Below, piece after piece: positions 1 to 11,657 of a stretch of 64,000 nt of DNA. Each line of letters opens with the position of its first letter. Position 1 is the stretch's first letter. The translations under genes were made by a program, and so were the position numbers. The stretch covers positions 3,162,001 to 3,226,000 of the forward strand of contig OX359191.1 in assembly GCA_947172415.1 (NCBI GenBank), given 5' to 3'. Under the pieces are notes generated by a model, which was not told the origin of the DNA, searched no databases, and worked only from the letters and a program-made list of their open reading frames with translations. Source of the DNA: Chondrosia reniformis (Eukaryota > Porifera > Demospongiae > Chondrillida > Chondrillidae).

Positions 1-2544
1 TAGTATATACAACTAGTCTATATAACCAGTAAATAGAACTAGTACATACAACTAGTATCCGGTACATTCAACTAGTACATACAACTATACATACAAATAG
101 TTACTAGTACATTCACCTATTACATACCACTATTACATACAACTAGTTACTAGTACATATAGAATATACAACTGGTACATACAAGTAGTGTATACAATTG
201 GTATACACAACTACTACCTACAACTTGTACATTCAACTAAAGCTAGAACATAAAACTAGTCCATAAAACTAGTACATACAACTAGTTACTAGTACTTACA
301 ACTCTTACATATAAATAGTATATACAACAGGTTCATACAACTAGAATATATATACAACTAGAATATACAACTAGTACTTACAACTAGAATATACAACTAG
401 TTCATACAAGTAGTACAAACAACTAGTACACACAACTATTACATACAACTAATACAAACAACTAGAATAAACAACTATTACATTCAACTAGAATCTACCT
501 AGCACATTGTATAACTAGTACTAGAACTTAGAGCTTGTCCATACAATTAGTATATACAACTAGGGCAAACAACTAATACATACAATTAGTACACACAGCT
601 AGTACATACAACTAGTAAAAAGAACTAGTACATACAACTAGTACATACAACTGCTACATACAACTAGTTGCTAGTACATACAACTAGCACATTTAACTAG
701 TACATACAACTAGCCCATAAAATTAGTATCGAATACATGCAACTAGTACATACAAGTAGTACATACAACTGGTACAAACCAATAGTTCATACAACTATAT
801 AGTAACTAGTTCATACAACTAATACATACAAGTAGTACCTAGGACAAGGAAATATAACTTTTACATACAACAATAACCTACAACTAATACATCAAACTAG
901 TACATATAACTAGTACATACAACTAGTAGAGACAACTAGTACACAGAAACAGTACATATAACAATTACATACAACTAGTACATAAAACTACTTCATAAAA
1001 CTAGTACCTACTTAGTACCTAGTATAACTACTACTAGAACCTGCAACTAGTTTATACAACTAGTACTTACAAATAGTACAAACCAATTGTACATACAACT
1101 AGTACAAACAACTAGTACATAAAACTTGTATCTACAACAAGTAAATATAACTAGTAGATACAACAATTACCCACAACTAGTACATACAACTACTACATGT
1201 AACTAGTAGATGCAACTGGTACATACAACTAGTACATACAACTACGACACATAATTAGTGCATACAACTAGTATATACAACTAGTACCTATTTAGTGCCT
1301 AGATTAACTAGTACTAGAACCTACAACTGGTACATGCAACAAAGAGTTCGAACCAATAGTACATACAATTAGTTACTAGTACATACAACTAGTTACTAGT
1401 ACATATAACTAGTTACTAGTACATATAACTAGTTACTAATACATGTAACTAGTACATGCAACTGGTACATACAACTAGTACATACAACTAGTTCTCACAA
1501 CTAGTACATACAACTAGTACATACAACTAGTACAGAAAACTAGTACAGAAAACTAGTTTGTACAACTAGGACAAACAATTAGTACATACAACTAGTACCT
1601 ACCTAGTACTAGAACCTACAACTTGTACATACAACTAGTACATACAACTCGTACATACAATAAGTAGATATAACTAGTACATACAACAATTACCCGCAAC
1701 TAGTACATACAACTAGTAAATATAACTAATATAAAGAAATAATACATACAACTAGTTCATACCACTAGTACATACAACTAGTACTTACAACTAGTACATA
1801 CAACTAGTACATACAACAATTACTCACAACTGGGGCGATGGATACTGCGGAAATGGCAGAAACCGTGAAAATGGCTGTGGAGGCTTGCCACAAAGCCATA
1901 AAACTAGCATGCAGGTTTCTAACTAAATTTGAGTAAAGCTGTCTGAAAACAGCGACAGAGAGCAAAAAATGGCTGCATGCAAGCCAAAATGGTATATTAC
2001 TATATAACTAGTATAATTATAAATAACTAGTACATATTAATAATACATACAACTAGTACACACAGCTAGTAAATACAACTAGTACATATAACTAGTACAT
2101 TAAACTAGTCCATATACATAGCACATACACATATAACCAGTACATATAAACAGTACATGCAGTTAGACCATACAACTATATAGTACATATAACTAGTTCA
2201 TACAACTACTACATTCAACTAGGACATACAGGTAGTACATACAACTAGTACACACAACAAGTACATACAAATTGTACACACAACTAGTACAAGCAACTAG
2301 TAAATACACCTAGTACCTGCCTAGTACCTAGTATAACTAGTTATACAACCTACAACTTGTCATTCAACTAGTACATAAAACTAGTACACACAACAAGTAC
2401 ATTTAACTAGTAGATACAACTACTTCATATAACCACTACATACAAATATAATTAGCACATAAAAATAGTACATACAACTAGAACATTTTACTAGTACAAA
2501 CAACTAGTAAATACAACTAGTACATACAACTTGTACATATAACT
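1..2544. repeat. 13-bp satellite array, A orientation
   Basis: Degenerate tandem array of the 13-bp unit ACATACAACTAGT read on the plus strand. Typical variants are CTAGTACATATAACTAG and CTAGTACCTAC. The unit contains the self-complementary hexamer ACTAGT, and the unit junction adds GTAC, so both strands share the same punctuation. Many monomers are altered by one or two bases or by small indels, giving an old, diverged look. Blocks such as the CTAGTACCTA...AGTATAACTA phrase near 1010, 1290 and 2320 recur and show a higher-order pattern above the monomer. The array is interrupted by a non-repeat island at about 1829-2000. No gene is visible. Confidence 0.95.
1829..2000 (+). other. Non-satellite island with a 32-codon ORF
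   Basis: About 170 bases that do not resemble the satellite on either side. On the plus strand an ATG at 1838 opens a 32-codon frame closed by TAA at 1934-1936. The predicted peptide starts MDTAEMAETVKMAVEACHK and looks helical and amphipathic, with alternating Ala/Met/Val and charged residues and two Cys. GC content is clearly above the surroundings. I recognise no family. It could be a fragment of a captured exon, the end of a degraded mobile element, or a chance ORF; nothing around it (promoter, poly-A signal) settles this. Confidence 0.35.
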
Positions 2545-3560
2545 AATTGCTGGTGTAACATGTCACACTTCCGGAAATTTTTAATAAAAGTCGCTAACTA
2601 ACACTTTTTCAATTTATTCCATTTTACTTTAGAAACATCGTATCGCTAAACAAATTGTATAGAATTGAAGTGCTATTCTTTCCTAATATTTTGGCTACAA
2701 CAGCATCACGATTGCAGGGTTAAATGAGGAGGTAAGCGGCCATAAGTGATAGATGCCAAATTGCCAAAATGTTTTATTAGACAGTAGAAAATATGAATAT
2801 AGAATAAATGGTGACACCAATCTATGAAGGATATTGATATCTAATGAATGAATGTATACTCCTTTTAAATTCCCATTAGTTTTTCAATTATATTCGAAAA
2901 CGTATTTTCGTACTTTTATCGTGCACCTCTAGTACTTCATATCTCAGTTAAACAAGGGAATATTCCAGGAGTATACATACAACTTTTAGGCTGTTACTTA
3001 CTGAATCGATTGATGTCAAAAAATGGTTAGATATACAATCCTCCACTCTCAAGTAATCGGTTCGTTTTCCATTTGTTACTTCTCCTTCAAGTAATGGTAT
3101 TGTCATGTGATTATCAGCCAAAATGAGTAGTATAGCTTAGCCATCATACAATGACATCTTATGACGTTGCATATGCACCCAAATATTTGGAAACACGTTA
3201 TACAAACATTAAACTTCCGAAGTTGATATATCAAGTAAGGCTTCATGGTAGCGATACAGTTTCATTGATTGAAGTTTTTTGTTGTCGTAAGAGATAAGTG
3301 GAAACAGTCAGCATATTGCATGTCTACTAATATTTATGTAATTACCTTTGGCAAAAATGTATGAGCAATTAACGAAGTATAATCAAAAGTCACATAGGCC
3401 TTTATTGGCCTTCCTCCGTCGCTGGCCTTCCTCCGCTTTCCTAAATAAAGTGCTCATAAGTTTTCACAACAGGCCACATGCTAGAGACACTTCCGCCTAG
3501 AATGTGACACCTCTGTAGGCCCTAATATGACAATATACAAAAATTGGATATTCATAGACA
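2545..3560. other. Unique 1-kb stretch without recognisable gene
   Basis: AT-rich sequence that is not satellite, sitting between two A-orientation arrays. No ORF of useful length is seen on either strand. It contains a short direct repeat of TGGCCTTCCTCCG at about 3407-3437. Near the edges there are weakly similar pieces (a GTAACATGTCACAC-like string on the left, ACATGTTCCACATGTG on the right), which could be worn terminal repeats of a non-autonomous transposon, but I cannot pair them convincingly. No RNA gene is recognised. Confidence 0.4.
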
Positions 3561-5110
3561 TGTTCCACATGTGATAAATACAACTAGTACATTAATCTAG
3601 TACATACACATATAACTAGTACATACAACTAGTACATACAATTAGTACCTACAACTAGTCCACACAACTAGTACATATACGTAGTACACACAACTACTAC
3701 ATATAACTAGTACATACACATACAACTAGTACATAATACTAGTACTTACAACTAGTACCTACCTAGTACCTATTATAACTAATAATAAGTACTTTACTAG
3801 TAAATACAACAAGTACCTACCTAAACACCAAGTATAACTAGTACTACAACCTACAACTTGTACATACAACTAGTACACACAACTACTACATAAAACTATT
3901 ACATACACATATAACTAGTACATATAAAGAGTACAAATACCTAGTACCTGCAATTAGTACATACAACTGGTAAATACAACTTGTACATACAACTAGTACA
4001 TTCAACTAGTACATAGAAGTAGTACATAAAACTAGTACTTACAACTATTACATACAACTAGTACATACAACTAGTACATACAGTTAGTACATACAGCTAC
4101 TACATACAACTAGTACATACAACAACTACCTACAACTAGTAGATATAGCTAGTACTAGTACATACAACTAGTACATGCAACTAGTTCATTCAAAGAGTAC
4201 ATACAACTAGTACACACTACTACTACATACAACTATGCCATAAACCTAGTACCTACAACTAGTGCACACAACTAAAACATTCCACTAGTACCGACCTACT
4301 ACCTACACATAACTACTACATATAAATTGTAGATATACATATAACCAGCACTAATAAATAGTATATACAAGTGGTGCATGCATCTAGTACATATAGCTAG
4401 TTCATATGACTAGTACTTACAACTAGTATGTACAATTAGTACTACAATTAGAACATAGCTCGTACACACAATTAGTACATACAACTAGTACATACAGTTA
4501 GTACATACAATTAGTACATACAGCTAGTAAATATAAGTAGTGCCTAAACATATGCTAGTACTTTCATCTAGTACATAAACTAGAACATACAACTGGAACA
4601 TATAACTAGTACACACAACTATTACATATAACCAGAACATACACATATACCTAGTATATATATACAGTACATATAACTAGTACACAAACCTAGTACATAC
4701 AACTAGGATATACAACTAATATATACAACTAGTACATATAACTAGTACATACAACTATACATATAAGCACTGTGTACACCTATAACTAGTACATATAAAT
4801 AGTTCATACAACGAGAACATACAACTAGTACATAAAACTAGTAAATAAAACTAGCACATTTAACTAGTACATACAACTCATACATACAATTATTCCTCTT
4901 AGCTATTACATAAAACAAATACATAGAAGGAGTACATAATACTAGTACACCAAACTAGTACATGCAACTAGTATATAACTGATATGTTCAACTAATACTT
5001 ACAACTAGTACAATCAACTGGTACATAACTAGTACATACAACTACTACATACAACTAGTACATGCAACTAGTATATACAACTACTACATACAACTAGGAC
5101 ATATACATAT
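3561..5110. repeat. 13-bp satellite array, A orientation
   Basis: Continuation of the ACATACAACTAGT array after the unique stretch, with the same variant phrases (for example CACATATAACTAGTACAT and CTAGTACCTACCTAGTACC). No genes are seen. Confidence 0.95.
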
Positions 5111-5111
5111 A

Positions 5112-5459
5112 ACCATCAATGCAAGAGTGAAGGAACACAAGAAGTCAGTATGTAGAATGGACACAAACAATTCTATAGCTGTTCATGTTATGAATACTTC
5201 ACATGACATCGGATTGGACCAAGCTACCATCATAACCCAGGAGACCTACAGACTAAAGAGAAAGATTAAAGAAACCATGCTGATTCAGAAGACTCCCTGT
5301 ATTAACATGGACTCAGGATTACATTTAGATCCAATTGAAATGACATTATTAACTAAAACAGTAATTTACTTCTATTCATTATGTGGCAATACATCATTAC
5401 TCATTCCATGTCACCTTAACTATTTAAACCTGGTTTGTAGTCATCTCCTCATTTGCTGA
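5112..5459 (+). pseudogene. PLE C-terminal GIY-YIG endonuclease remnant
   Basis: The open frame runs from the edge of the satellite (about 5112) to the TGA at 5457-5459. The readable protein begins with INARVKEHKKSV and continues with an A-x-H-x(4)-SHDI pattern, an RKIKETMLI-like stretch and an N-x-D-x-G segment near the end. This order (R-x-x-EH, then A-x-H, then E with I...K, then N-x-D-x-G) is what the C-terminal half of the GIY-YIG nuclease in Penelope-like elements looks like. Family knowledge: this nuclease nicks target DNA for retrotransposition. The GIY and YIG strands themselves are not present, so this copy cannot encode an active nuclease. The last ~35 residues, after the N-x-D-x-G segment, read as untranslated sequence and are probably spurious. 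The first ATG-like start is not meaningful here because the 5' end is truncated. Confidence 0.6.
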
Positions 5460-5488
5460 TGAAGACCTTTGGGTTGAAACGTTCAAAT
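5451..5488 (+). ncRNA. Hammerhead-like ribozyme core in PLE 3' UTR
   Basis: CTGATGA at 5456-5462 and GAAA at 5476-5479 are spaced as in a hammerhead. Stem I can form between ATTTG (5451-5455) and CAAAT (5484-5488). Stem II can form between GACC and GGTT around a TTTG loop. Stem III is only A-C against G-T with no loop, giving a GTT cleavage triplet just before 5484. Such extremely short stem III helices are known for PLE hammerheads and may need a dimeric form. The core is recognisable; activity is not shown. Confidence 0.5.
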
Positions 5489-5578
5489 TTGATAAAAAAA
5501 TTGTGTTGCTGGGACTCATCTGTATCCCTCTACTAATATGATCGCAACAAACAATCCGTATCATTTCAAATTCTATAT

Positions 5579-6504
5579 ATTAGTTGTATGTACTAATTGC
5601 ATGTACGAGTTGTTTGTACTAGTTGCATGTACTAGTATTAGTTATACTTACTAATTGTACGTTCTAATTGTATGAACTAGTTTTATGTAGTCATTCTAAG
5701 TATTAGTTCTATGTACTAGTTGTAGTAGTAGTTGTGTGTATCAGTTGTATATCCTAGTTGTATGTACTAGTTGTATATACTAGTTGTATTTACTAATTGT
5801 ATGTAGTAGTTGTATGTACTAGTTATCTACCAGTTGTATGTACTAGTTGTATGTACTATTTTTATGTACTCCTTCTATGTATTATTTGTATGTACTAACT
5901 AAGAGAAATAATTGTATGTACGAGTTGTATGGACTAGTTCTATTCACTAGTTTTATGTACTAGTTGTATGTTCTAGTTGTATGAACTATTTATATGTACT
6001 AGTTATTGGTGTATATAGTGCTCATATGTATAGTTGTATGTACTAGTTATATGTACTAGTTTTTGTATTAGTTGTATGTATATACTACTTATATGTACTA
6101 ATATGTAATATGTGTGTGCACAAAGTATATGTACTAGTTGTATGTACAAGTTATATGTACTAGTTGTATGTACTAGATGAATGTACTAGTTGTATGTACT
6201 ATTTATATATGCTATGTAAATGTGTATGCACTAGTTATATATATTAGCTGTATGTACTAATTGTATGTACTAGTTGTATGTACTAGTTGTATGTACTACT
6301 TGTATGTACTAACTGTATGTACAAGTTGTAAGTACTATTTGTTTGTACTGGTTGCATGTACTAGTATTAGTTTACTTACTAATTGTAGGTTCTAGTTGTA
6401 TGAACTAGTTTTATGTATTCATTCTAAGTACTAGTTCTATATACTAATTGTAGTAGTAGTTGTATGTTTGAGTTGTATGTCCTAGTTATATGTACTAGTT
6501 GTAT
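5579..6504. repeat. 13-bp satellite array, B orientation
   Basis: Same satellite, now reading ACTAGTTGTATGT on the plus strand, i.e. inverted relative to 1-5110. The strand flip coincides with the PLE fragment at 5111-5578. No genes. Confidence 0.95.
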
Positions 6505-6600
6505 ATTATTATTATAATTATTTAACTTATAAGTGCATTGTGTGTGTGCTCCACACTAGGGCAACTTGCCCCGTATTGCACTGTACAAGACCAAAACCGT
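6505..6600 (-). other. LINE 3' UTR end: hairpin and AAT tail
   Basis: In element orientation the 3' UTR has GGGCAA-g-TTGCCC near 6555-6570, a perfect 6-bp stem, followed about 30 bases later by an (AAT)-like tail at about 6505-6530. A terminal hairpin plus short simple-repeat tail is a common RT recognition signal in LINEs lacking poly-A; that role is inferred. Confidence 0.55.
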
Positions 6601-6677
6601 AAAAAAAGAAAAGAAAAAAACAAAAGAATTCACATTTCTGTTTCTGTCATTAAACATCCTAATAACTCTTCCCCTGT

Positions 6678-6983
6678 TCATTTGCATAGCTGGAATCGCC
6701 GGTCCCATATCCTCTCCACTGCTTTTCTTACCCTTGTCTGTCTTACTGCCCAATCTAAAATTGCCGCTAACTGTTCCTTTTCACTCTTGTCTTGTAGGTC
6801 CCCATCCAACTTCTTCATTTCCTCCAATACGTTTTTCCTCTCTTCTCCTGCTACTTTGCATCTCAAGATAAGATGTTCTGTATCTTCTATTTCACCGTCA
6901 CAGCAAATGGTGCACACCCTGTCCTCACGTCTTAGCCCTCTCCACCTGCCTGTTTCTATTCTAAGGTCTGCTGTACCCCTCAC
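6678..6983 (-). pseudogene. LINE ORF2, C-terminal zinc knuckle
   Basis: A 101-codon frame that overlaps the end of the RT frame by 4 bases in another register, so a frameshift separates it from the RT. It begins RGTADLRIETGRWRGL and contains C-x2-C-x8-EH-x4-C (CTICC...EHLILRC), the Cys/His motif found after the RT in many LINE ORF2 proteins. It then runs through a Lys/Glu-rich helix to the end of ORF2. The motif is thought to bind nucleic acid. This piece marks the end of the coding part of the element. Confidence 0.75.
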
Positions 6984-8846
6984 AATTTAGTCAAGATCCT
7001 TCTCATCTTCTTGTCCTCCACTTCCACATATCTGGCACTGTACCCTCTATCATAGATTTCCCGAAGCACACTGAGCTTTGGCTTGCTCTCTAAGTCTGTC
7101 TCCCACTTATCTATCACTGCTCTCCACACTCCACAATTTATCATGTGTCCTAACTCTTTCAGAGATACTGCCTCTAAATCCTGTGGGTCTACATTGTCCC
7201 ATCCAATTTCTGCCAGGTTTGAATGAAGGTCCTCCATCCATTTTACCTTCCTACCCAATTCTGCAGCTTCCAGTGCCACCAGTCTGAGCAACCTACTTTC
7301 CTCCATTCTCATTATCCTGAACCAGAAGGCCATACTTCTCTTCTTGGCTGCCCATTCCAGAGGTAGCATGTACATTTCCATCTGTAGGGAGGTTTTGGGA
7401 TGTAAGCGATTTACACCAAGGAAGACTCTGTACCCTCTTAGCTGCACCTGCTCTACTTCCTGCAGTTGTCTGCAGCACCCACATACTTCTGCTCCATACA
7501 GCAGCACTGAATCCACCAAGGCTTCCATCAGTCTCCTAAAAGCCCCCCCTTTAATTCCACCAACATTCTGTCTACATCTACTCATCCATAACCCAAGGGC
7601 CTTATACCCTGCCTTTGCTCTCACTTCTACCATTCCTTTCATATTTAGACATTCATCTATCATCCACCCTAAATATTTATAACTTGTCACTAGCTGGATT
7701 TCTTCCCCCTCAATCTTAAATACTCCTCTGGCACGCGTGACTCCTTTTCTCCTAATATGCATAATGGCACACTTTGGAACATTACCTTTTACACCCCACT
7801 GCCTACACCATTCTTCCAGCACGTTTAATCCATCCTTGAGCATCTCCTCATTATTTGCCAGTAAGATCATATCATCCGCATACAGAAGCCCTGGTATCAG
7901 TTTTCCACGACACCTCACCCCGACCTCTCTGCTTCTCAGCTTCTCCACCAAACTGTTGATATACAAGGAGAACAGCAGAAGGGATAGGACACACCCCTGT
8001 CTCAGCCCTCTTGACACTTCAAAGGGTTCACTCAGCCCTTTTCCTATCCTCACTTCACAGCTGATGCTTTCATAACTTGCTTCTAGGAAAGTTAGAGTTC
8101 TCCCCGTTACTCCCCCAGCTTCCAGCACCCTCCATAGCTTATGTCGGTCCACTCTGTCATACGCCTTGCTAAAGTCTACAAAGGCTCCCATCATACCCTT
8201 CTTATTGTAGGCCATCCTCACTTGACCTAACAAAGACAGAGAAAGCACCTGGTCTCTGCAGCCTCTACCCTCTTCTGAATCCTCCTTGTTCCTATTCTAT
8301 TAGCTTCTGCCTCTCACAAAATGTCATCAATCTCTCTTGCAAAATCATGCACATAGCTTTGTACACAACTGACAGTAACGACACCCCCCGAAGTCATCCA
8401 TCACACAGGCTCCTTGTCTTCTCTTCTTCGGTACTGGTACCACGATGGACTTTTTCCATATGGTTGGAATCCTACCCTCCTTCCAGCAGACATTCAGTAA
8501 TGTGTGCCACAGCTCCCATAGACAGCTCCTGTTTATCATCTCTGCTGTCAAACTATCTTTCCCTGGAGCTGCCTTCTTCCTTAACTTTGATAGAGCCCAT
8601 TGGACTTCCTCCCTTGATATTTCTTCATTGATGAGAAGATCCACCGCTGTGACCTTGTGGTTCTGCTTCTAAAACTTGATCCTCCACTGTACTCTTCTGG
8701 CTGAGGTTCCCACCCGCATTAAGGACTTCTTTAAAGGGATCCTTCCACACTCCAGTTGCTGATTTCCCCCGCTTTATTCTTCCTTCCTTATCCTTCACTG
8801 TACTAAGATCATGCTCATTTGCTGAAGTCTTCCTCAGTATTTCCAA
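6980..8846 (-). pseudogene. LINE ORF2, reverse transcriptase part
   Basis: Three frames in succession: 8846-8625 (linker), 8644-8345 (RT N-terminus, LRKKAAPGKDSLTAEMI and IVVPVPKK) and 8248-6980 (422 codons). In the last, FVDFSKAYDRVD lies at residues 23-34 (motif A), GLRQGCVLS at 81-89 (motif B), YADDMILL at 123-130 (motif C with the catalytic Asp pair) and SYKYLGWMID at about 189-198 (motif D/E region). The RT copies the element RNA at the nicked target. Frameshifts near 8630 and between 8345 and 8248, with stops, split the domain, so no functional polymerase can be made from this copy. The catalytic residues themselves look intact. Confidence 0.9.
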
Positions 8847-8861
8847 TTTCCGTGCAAGTTT

Positions 8862-10210
8862 TCACCATTTCCTAGGTTGTTTTAGAAGTCTTTCCATATC
8901 TTGCCCTCTCTTTTCTACATAAACTCTTTTAGTTCTCCCAACTGCTTTTTTGTAATTCCTCCTTATCTCCAAGTAGTGTCCTCTTTTCACCAAACATTCT
9001 TTCTTCCCTCTACAGTGCAGCCATTCTTTTTCTGCTATATGGAACTTCCTCCGCAGCTTTCCCAGTTCCTTTGAAAACCAAGGCTGTCTCTTTTGATCAC
9101 TTCTCCATGTCACCTCTTTCAATCTAGACCTGAGCAAAATTGTAACTTCCTTATATACCTCATCTATATCCTTCTGACACCTAGAGACTTTCACTTTATT
9201 CACCAGTTTCCTAATTTCCTTGCTGTCATTCTCCAAATAATTTTCTGAGACTATAAAGGTTGTCTTCTTTGTCTCATTCCAATTCTTTTCCTTCCCTGTC
9301 CAATATTCCGGGCCTTCCAATTGCAGATTCCACATCAAGAGTGGGTGGTCCGGAATCCTCATTGCTTCACCTCTGAAGTGCATTTCTTCCAAACTCTCTC
9401 TCATTGTTACAACTCTAAATCCAATAATACTCTTAAGCTGTTCCCTTGGGAGTATGCAATAATCCACTACTGAACTCCCTCTTCCGGACACACATATGAA
9501 TCCATCTCTTCCCATTCTACCATTTACAATGTAGAGTCCTGAGTTATCTGAAAAACTCATCAAAGCTTCACCCTGCCAGTTCTTGGTTGTGTCAACAAGC
9601 CTACGACCAGGCACTTCGTCTTCTGCCTCCTTTTCCACCAAGTGTCCACACCTTGCATTGAAGTCCCCACATATTACAAGAGTGCCCAAAGCACCAAATT
9701 TCTGGACTTGTTCCTCCAATTCCCCAAATGTTTCTTCTGCACTCTTCCCCCGACTAGAGGCCTCTGGTGGCACATAGCATACTGCTACTACCAAGTCCCC
9801 TTCTCCTTGCTTACTTTTCAAATGGACCCATGTTTTGTCTTCAACACTCCTATCCAAAACCTCCACTGTATAAATATCTAGTAGCTCTTCCCTAACCAGA
9901 ACCCCCACCCCACCTGAGCCCCTCACTGCTCCCCTTTGCAGATTCGTTCTGTTGTTACCAATCCATTTGTACCCCCCACCAAAATGGACTCCTCACCTTT
10001 AAGCCAGGTTTCAACCACTGCCAAAATGTCTGGCTCATAAAATGAAATCACCTCCTTTCTGATATCCCTCCCATCCTGTTCTCTACTTGACTGACCCATA
10101 CATTTTCTATACCAACCACAGACATTCCAACACATCATCCTTAATCCTTCCTTTTCAGTTGCCCTTATCCTCCCTCTCCCCCTCTCCCCTCTCTTGTGGT
10201 GATGACTCAC
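8862..10210 (-). pseudogene. LINE ORF2, APE-like endonuclease part
   Basis: Two overlapping frames. 10210 down to 9923 (95 codons) carries the N-terminal EN signature MCWNVCGW and PDILAVVETWLKG, corresponding to the Asn and metal-binding Glu strands of exonuclease-endonuclease-phosphatase nucleases. 9926 down to 8862 (354 codons) continues with RGSGGVGVLV, CGDFNARCG (residues 86-94, catalytic Asp/Asn), a VVDYCILP strand and a PDHPLL motif in place of SDH. The two are separated by a frameshift near 9925, where the protein would otherwise be continuous. The domain nicks target DNA to prime reverse transcription. The C-terminal ~120 residues are basic and lead toward the RT, which lies in other frames downstream. 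Confidence 0.85.
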
Positions 10211-10574
10211 CTCCTACCTGTGCCAGCCCAGCACATGACCCCACTCTAAAAAATATAACGAATTAGCCCATAGCTTCTGTAGTTTCCAATCACCACGGTT
10301 CCATTTTGTCTCTAAGGCTACCAAAGCTTCTTCTTTTGCTTTTAGGATGAAACACCATTTTGAAAATACCCTGCCTTTCCGATCAACTGTCCTCTTCACT
10401 ACTGCCTTTCACCACTGCCTTCGCTACTTCTGCAATTGTATCAGAACTTCTTGTTCCCCAAATTTTCCTTACTCCCATTACCTGAATTTGTCCCTACCCC
10501 CTTGAATATCTTCCTGCATCTTTTTTTCTAACTTGTGAGTCCTCAAGACTTTGCTTTACCGGACTTGTCCCTCC

Positions 10575-11246
10575 TCAAATTCTTCCCTCCCATTCTCTCA
10601 CTACTACCTGAGTTACACCTTTCTCCCTTCTCCTTGAGGCTGACCGTGAAACGTCTTCTATCGTACTATCTGAGCCCGAGGACCGTTTTTCTCCCTCTTC
10701 CTCAACCCTCTCTGAATCACCTTCGCCCGTCTCATTGACTTCTACCTTTGGATTTACCTCGAATTTCCTGCCCTGATTATCCACTATAGCATATAATTCT
10801 CCCATGTTTTTGTCCTTGCTTTCATTGTCTCTCTCTAAATCAATCATATGTTTCTTCATTGTGGCGACTTCTACTCTTATCAGCTTTGCGTTTTTCTTCA
10901 ATTCCTTAATCTCCTCACTGAGTGCTTCCAACGAGTCTTGGTGCTGGTGGCTCCCATTCACCAAGTCGCTCACTTTGGTAATCGTCTCCATGACAGAGAA
11001 GAAGCAGAAGAACCGTACCTCGTCCTGAGCAGCAGCTGCAGTGGCAATTTTATAACACAAAAGGTGAGACCATCGTTCACATCTGCCGCATTCCACCCAA
11101 TCTTTCTTATTCTTCGCCGCTGACTCCCGATTCTTGCCACAAATACAATAAATGACTTCTCCTTTGGCAGGTGTCCCCGCCCCTCCCAGGAAATCTACTT
11201 CATCCCTATCCGTTCTCGCCCCAACTTTCTTAGTGTCCTTTAGGCG
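10575..11246 (-). pseudogene. LINE ORF1 remnant: PHD finger plus coiled coil
   Basis: The open frame begins after a stop near 11247 and ends at 10575; its first ATG is at 11096, in the middle of the zinc finger, so the true start is lost. Upstream of that ATG the frame reads a C-x-C pair (IYCICGKNRE), then CGRC, then WSHLLC and VRFFC. This is the C-x-C / C-x2-C / H-x2-C / C spacing of a PHD-type finger. After it come about 75 residues rich in Lys/Glu/Leu with heptad character (a likely coiled coil), then an acidic Ser/Glu-rich tail. In LINEs with such an ORF1 the protein binds RNA or chromatin and accompanies the RT. The last Cys of the finger is followed by FF rather than a clear C-x2-C partner, suggesting damage. 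Confidence 0.65.
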
Positions 11247-11360
11247 TATAGTAACCTACCCCCTGAGTTCGAGACAAAAAACTTCTACTCTGCGTAAGTT
11301 TTGAGGACATTTCTCTCCTGAGCTTTCCTATATCTTTCTTCAGATCTTTTCACACCTCGC

Positions 11361-11517
11361 ATATACTAGTTGTATGTAGTATTTGTTTGTATTAGTTATA
11401 TGTACTCTATGTATGAACTAGTTATATGTGTGTGTACTAGTTAAATGTAGTAGTTTTGTGTACTAGTTAAATGTCATGTTTATATATACTAGGTATATGT
11501 TTATGTTCTAGTTATAT
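11361..11517. repeat. Satellite, B orientation, between LINE and PLE
   Basis: About 155 bases of ACTAGTTGTATGT-type satellite separating the two minus-strand retroelements, showing that they are independent insertions. Confidence 0.85.
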
Positions 11518-11657
11518 GAAAAATCTAATATACCATTTTCCTACATGCTATATGCCTATTTTGTAAAAAGAGCCTATAGGGGAACTAAACCTAAAGAGAG
11601 CTTTAGATAAAGATACAGGAGTCTTTTCTTCCTTCTTTTCCCTTCTTTCATCTTCTT

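Larger units (their letters stand above)
5111..5578 (+). mobile_element. Penelope-like element, 3' fragment
   Basis: Non-satellite insert lying exactly where the array turns from A (left) to B (right) orientation. It holds the last ~115 codons of a Penelope-like element ORF and about 120 bases of 3' untranslated sequence. The 5' part (reverse transcriptase) is missing, as expected for a 5'-truncated retroelement copy. The 3' untranslated part contains a hammerhead-like core. The right border falls close to position 5578, where satellite resumes. Confidence 0.65.
6505..11360 (-). mobile_element. APE-type non-LTR retrotransposon (LINE), dead copy
   Basis: A ~4.85-kb element on the minus strand inserted in B-orientation satellite. 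In transcript order it shows a PHD-finger/coiled-coil ORF1, an APE-like endonuclease, a reverse transcriptase with YADD, a C-terminal Cys/His knuckle, a short 3' UTR and an AAT-rich 3' tail at about 6505-6530. The absence of LTRs, the 3' simple-repeat tail and the EN-RT order define a LINE. The clade is not certain; the RT resembles those of Jockey/CR1/I-like LINEs. Coding frames are split in at least five places, so the copy is inactive. A target-site duplication cannot be read because the target is itself repetitive. Confidence 0.9.

Noticed and set aside
2545..3560. Transposon with inverted ends in the unique stretch
   Set aside because: The candidate ends (ACATGTCACAC-like and ACATGTTCCACATGTG) pair too poorly and no target duplication is visible.
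1..5110. CRISPR-like or other spaced repeat array
   Set aside because: Units are directly adjacent, degenerate and only 13 bp, with no spacers; the neighbours are eukaryotic retroelements.
6538..6990. Plus-strand ORFs across the LINE (here and at 7,344, 7,737, 8,347 and 13,368)
   Set aside because: They are antisense shadows of the minus-strand LINE and PLE frames, with no recognisable domains.
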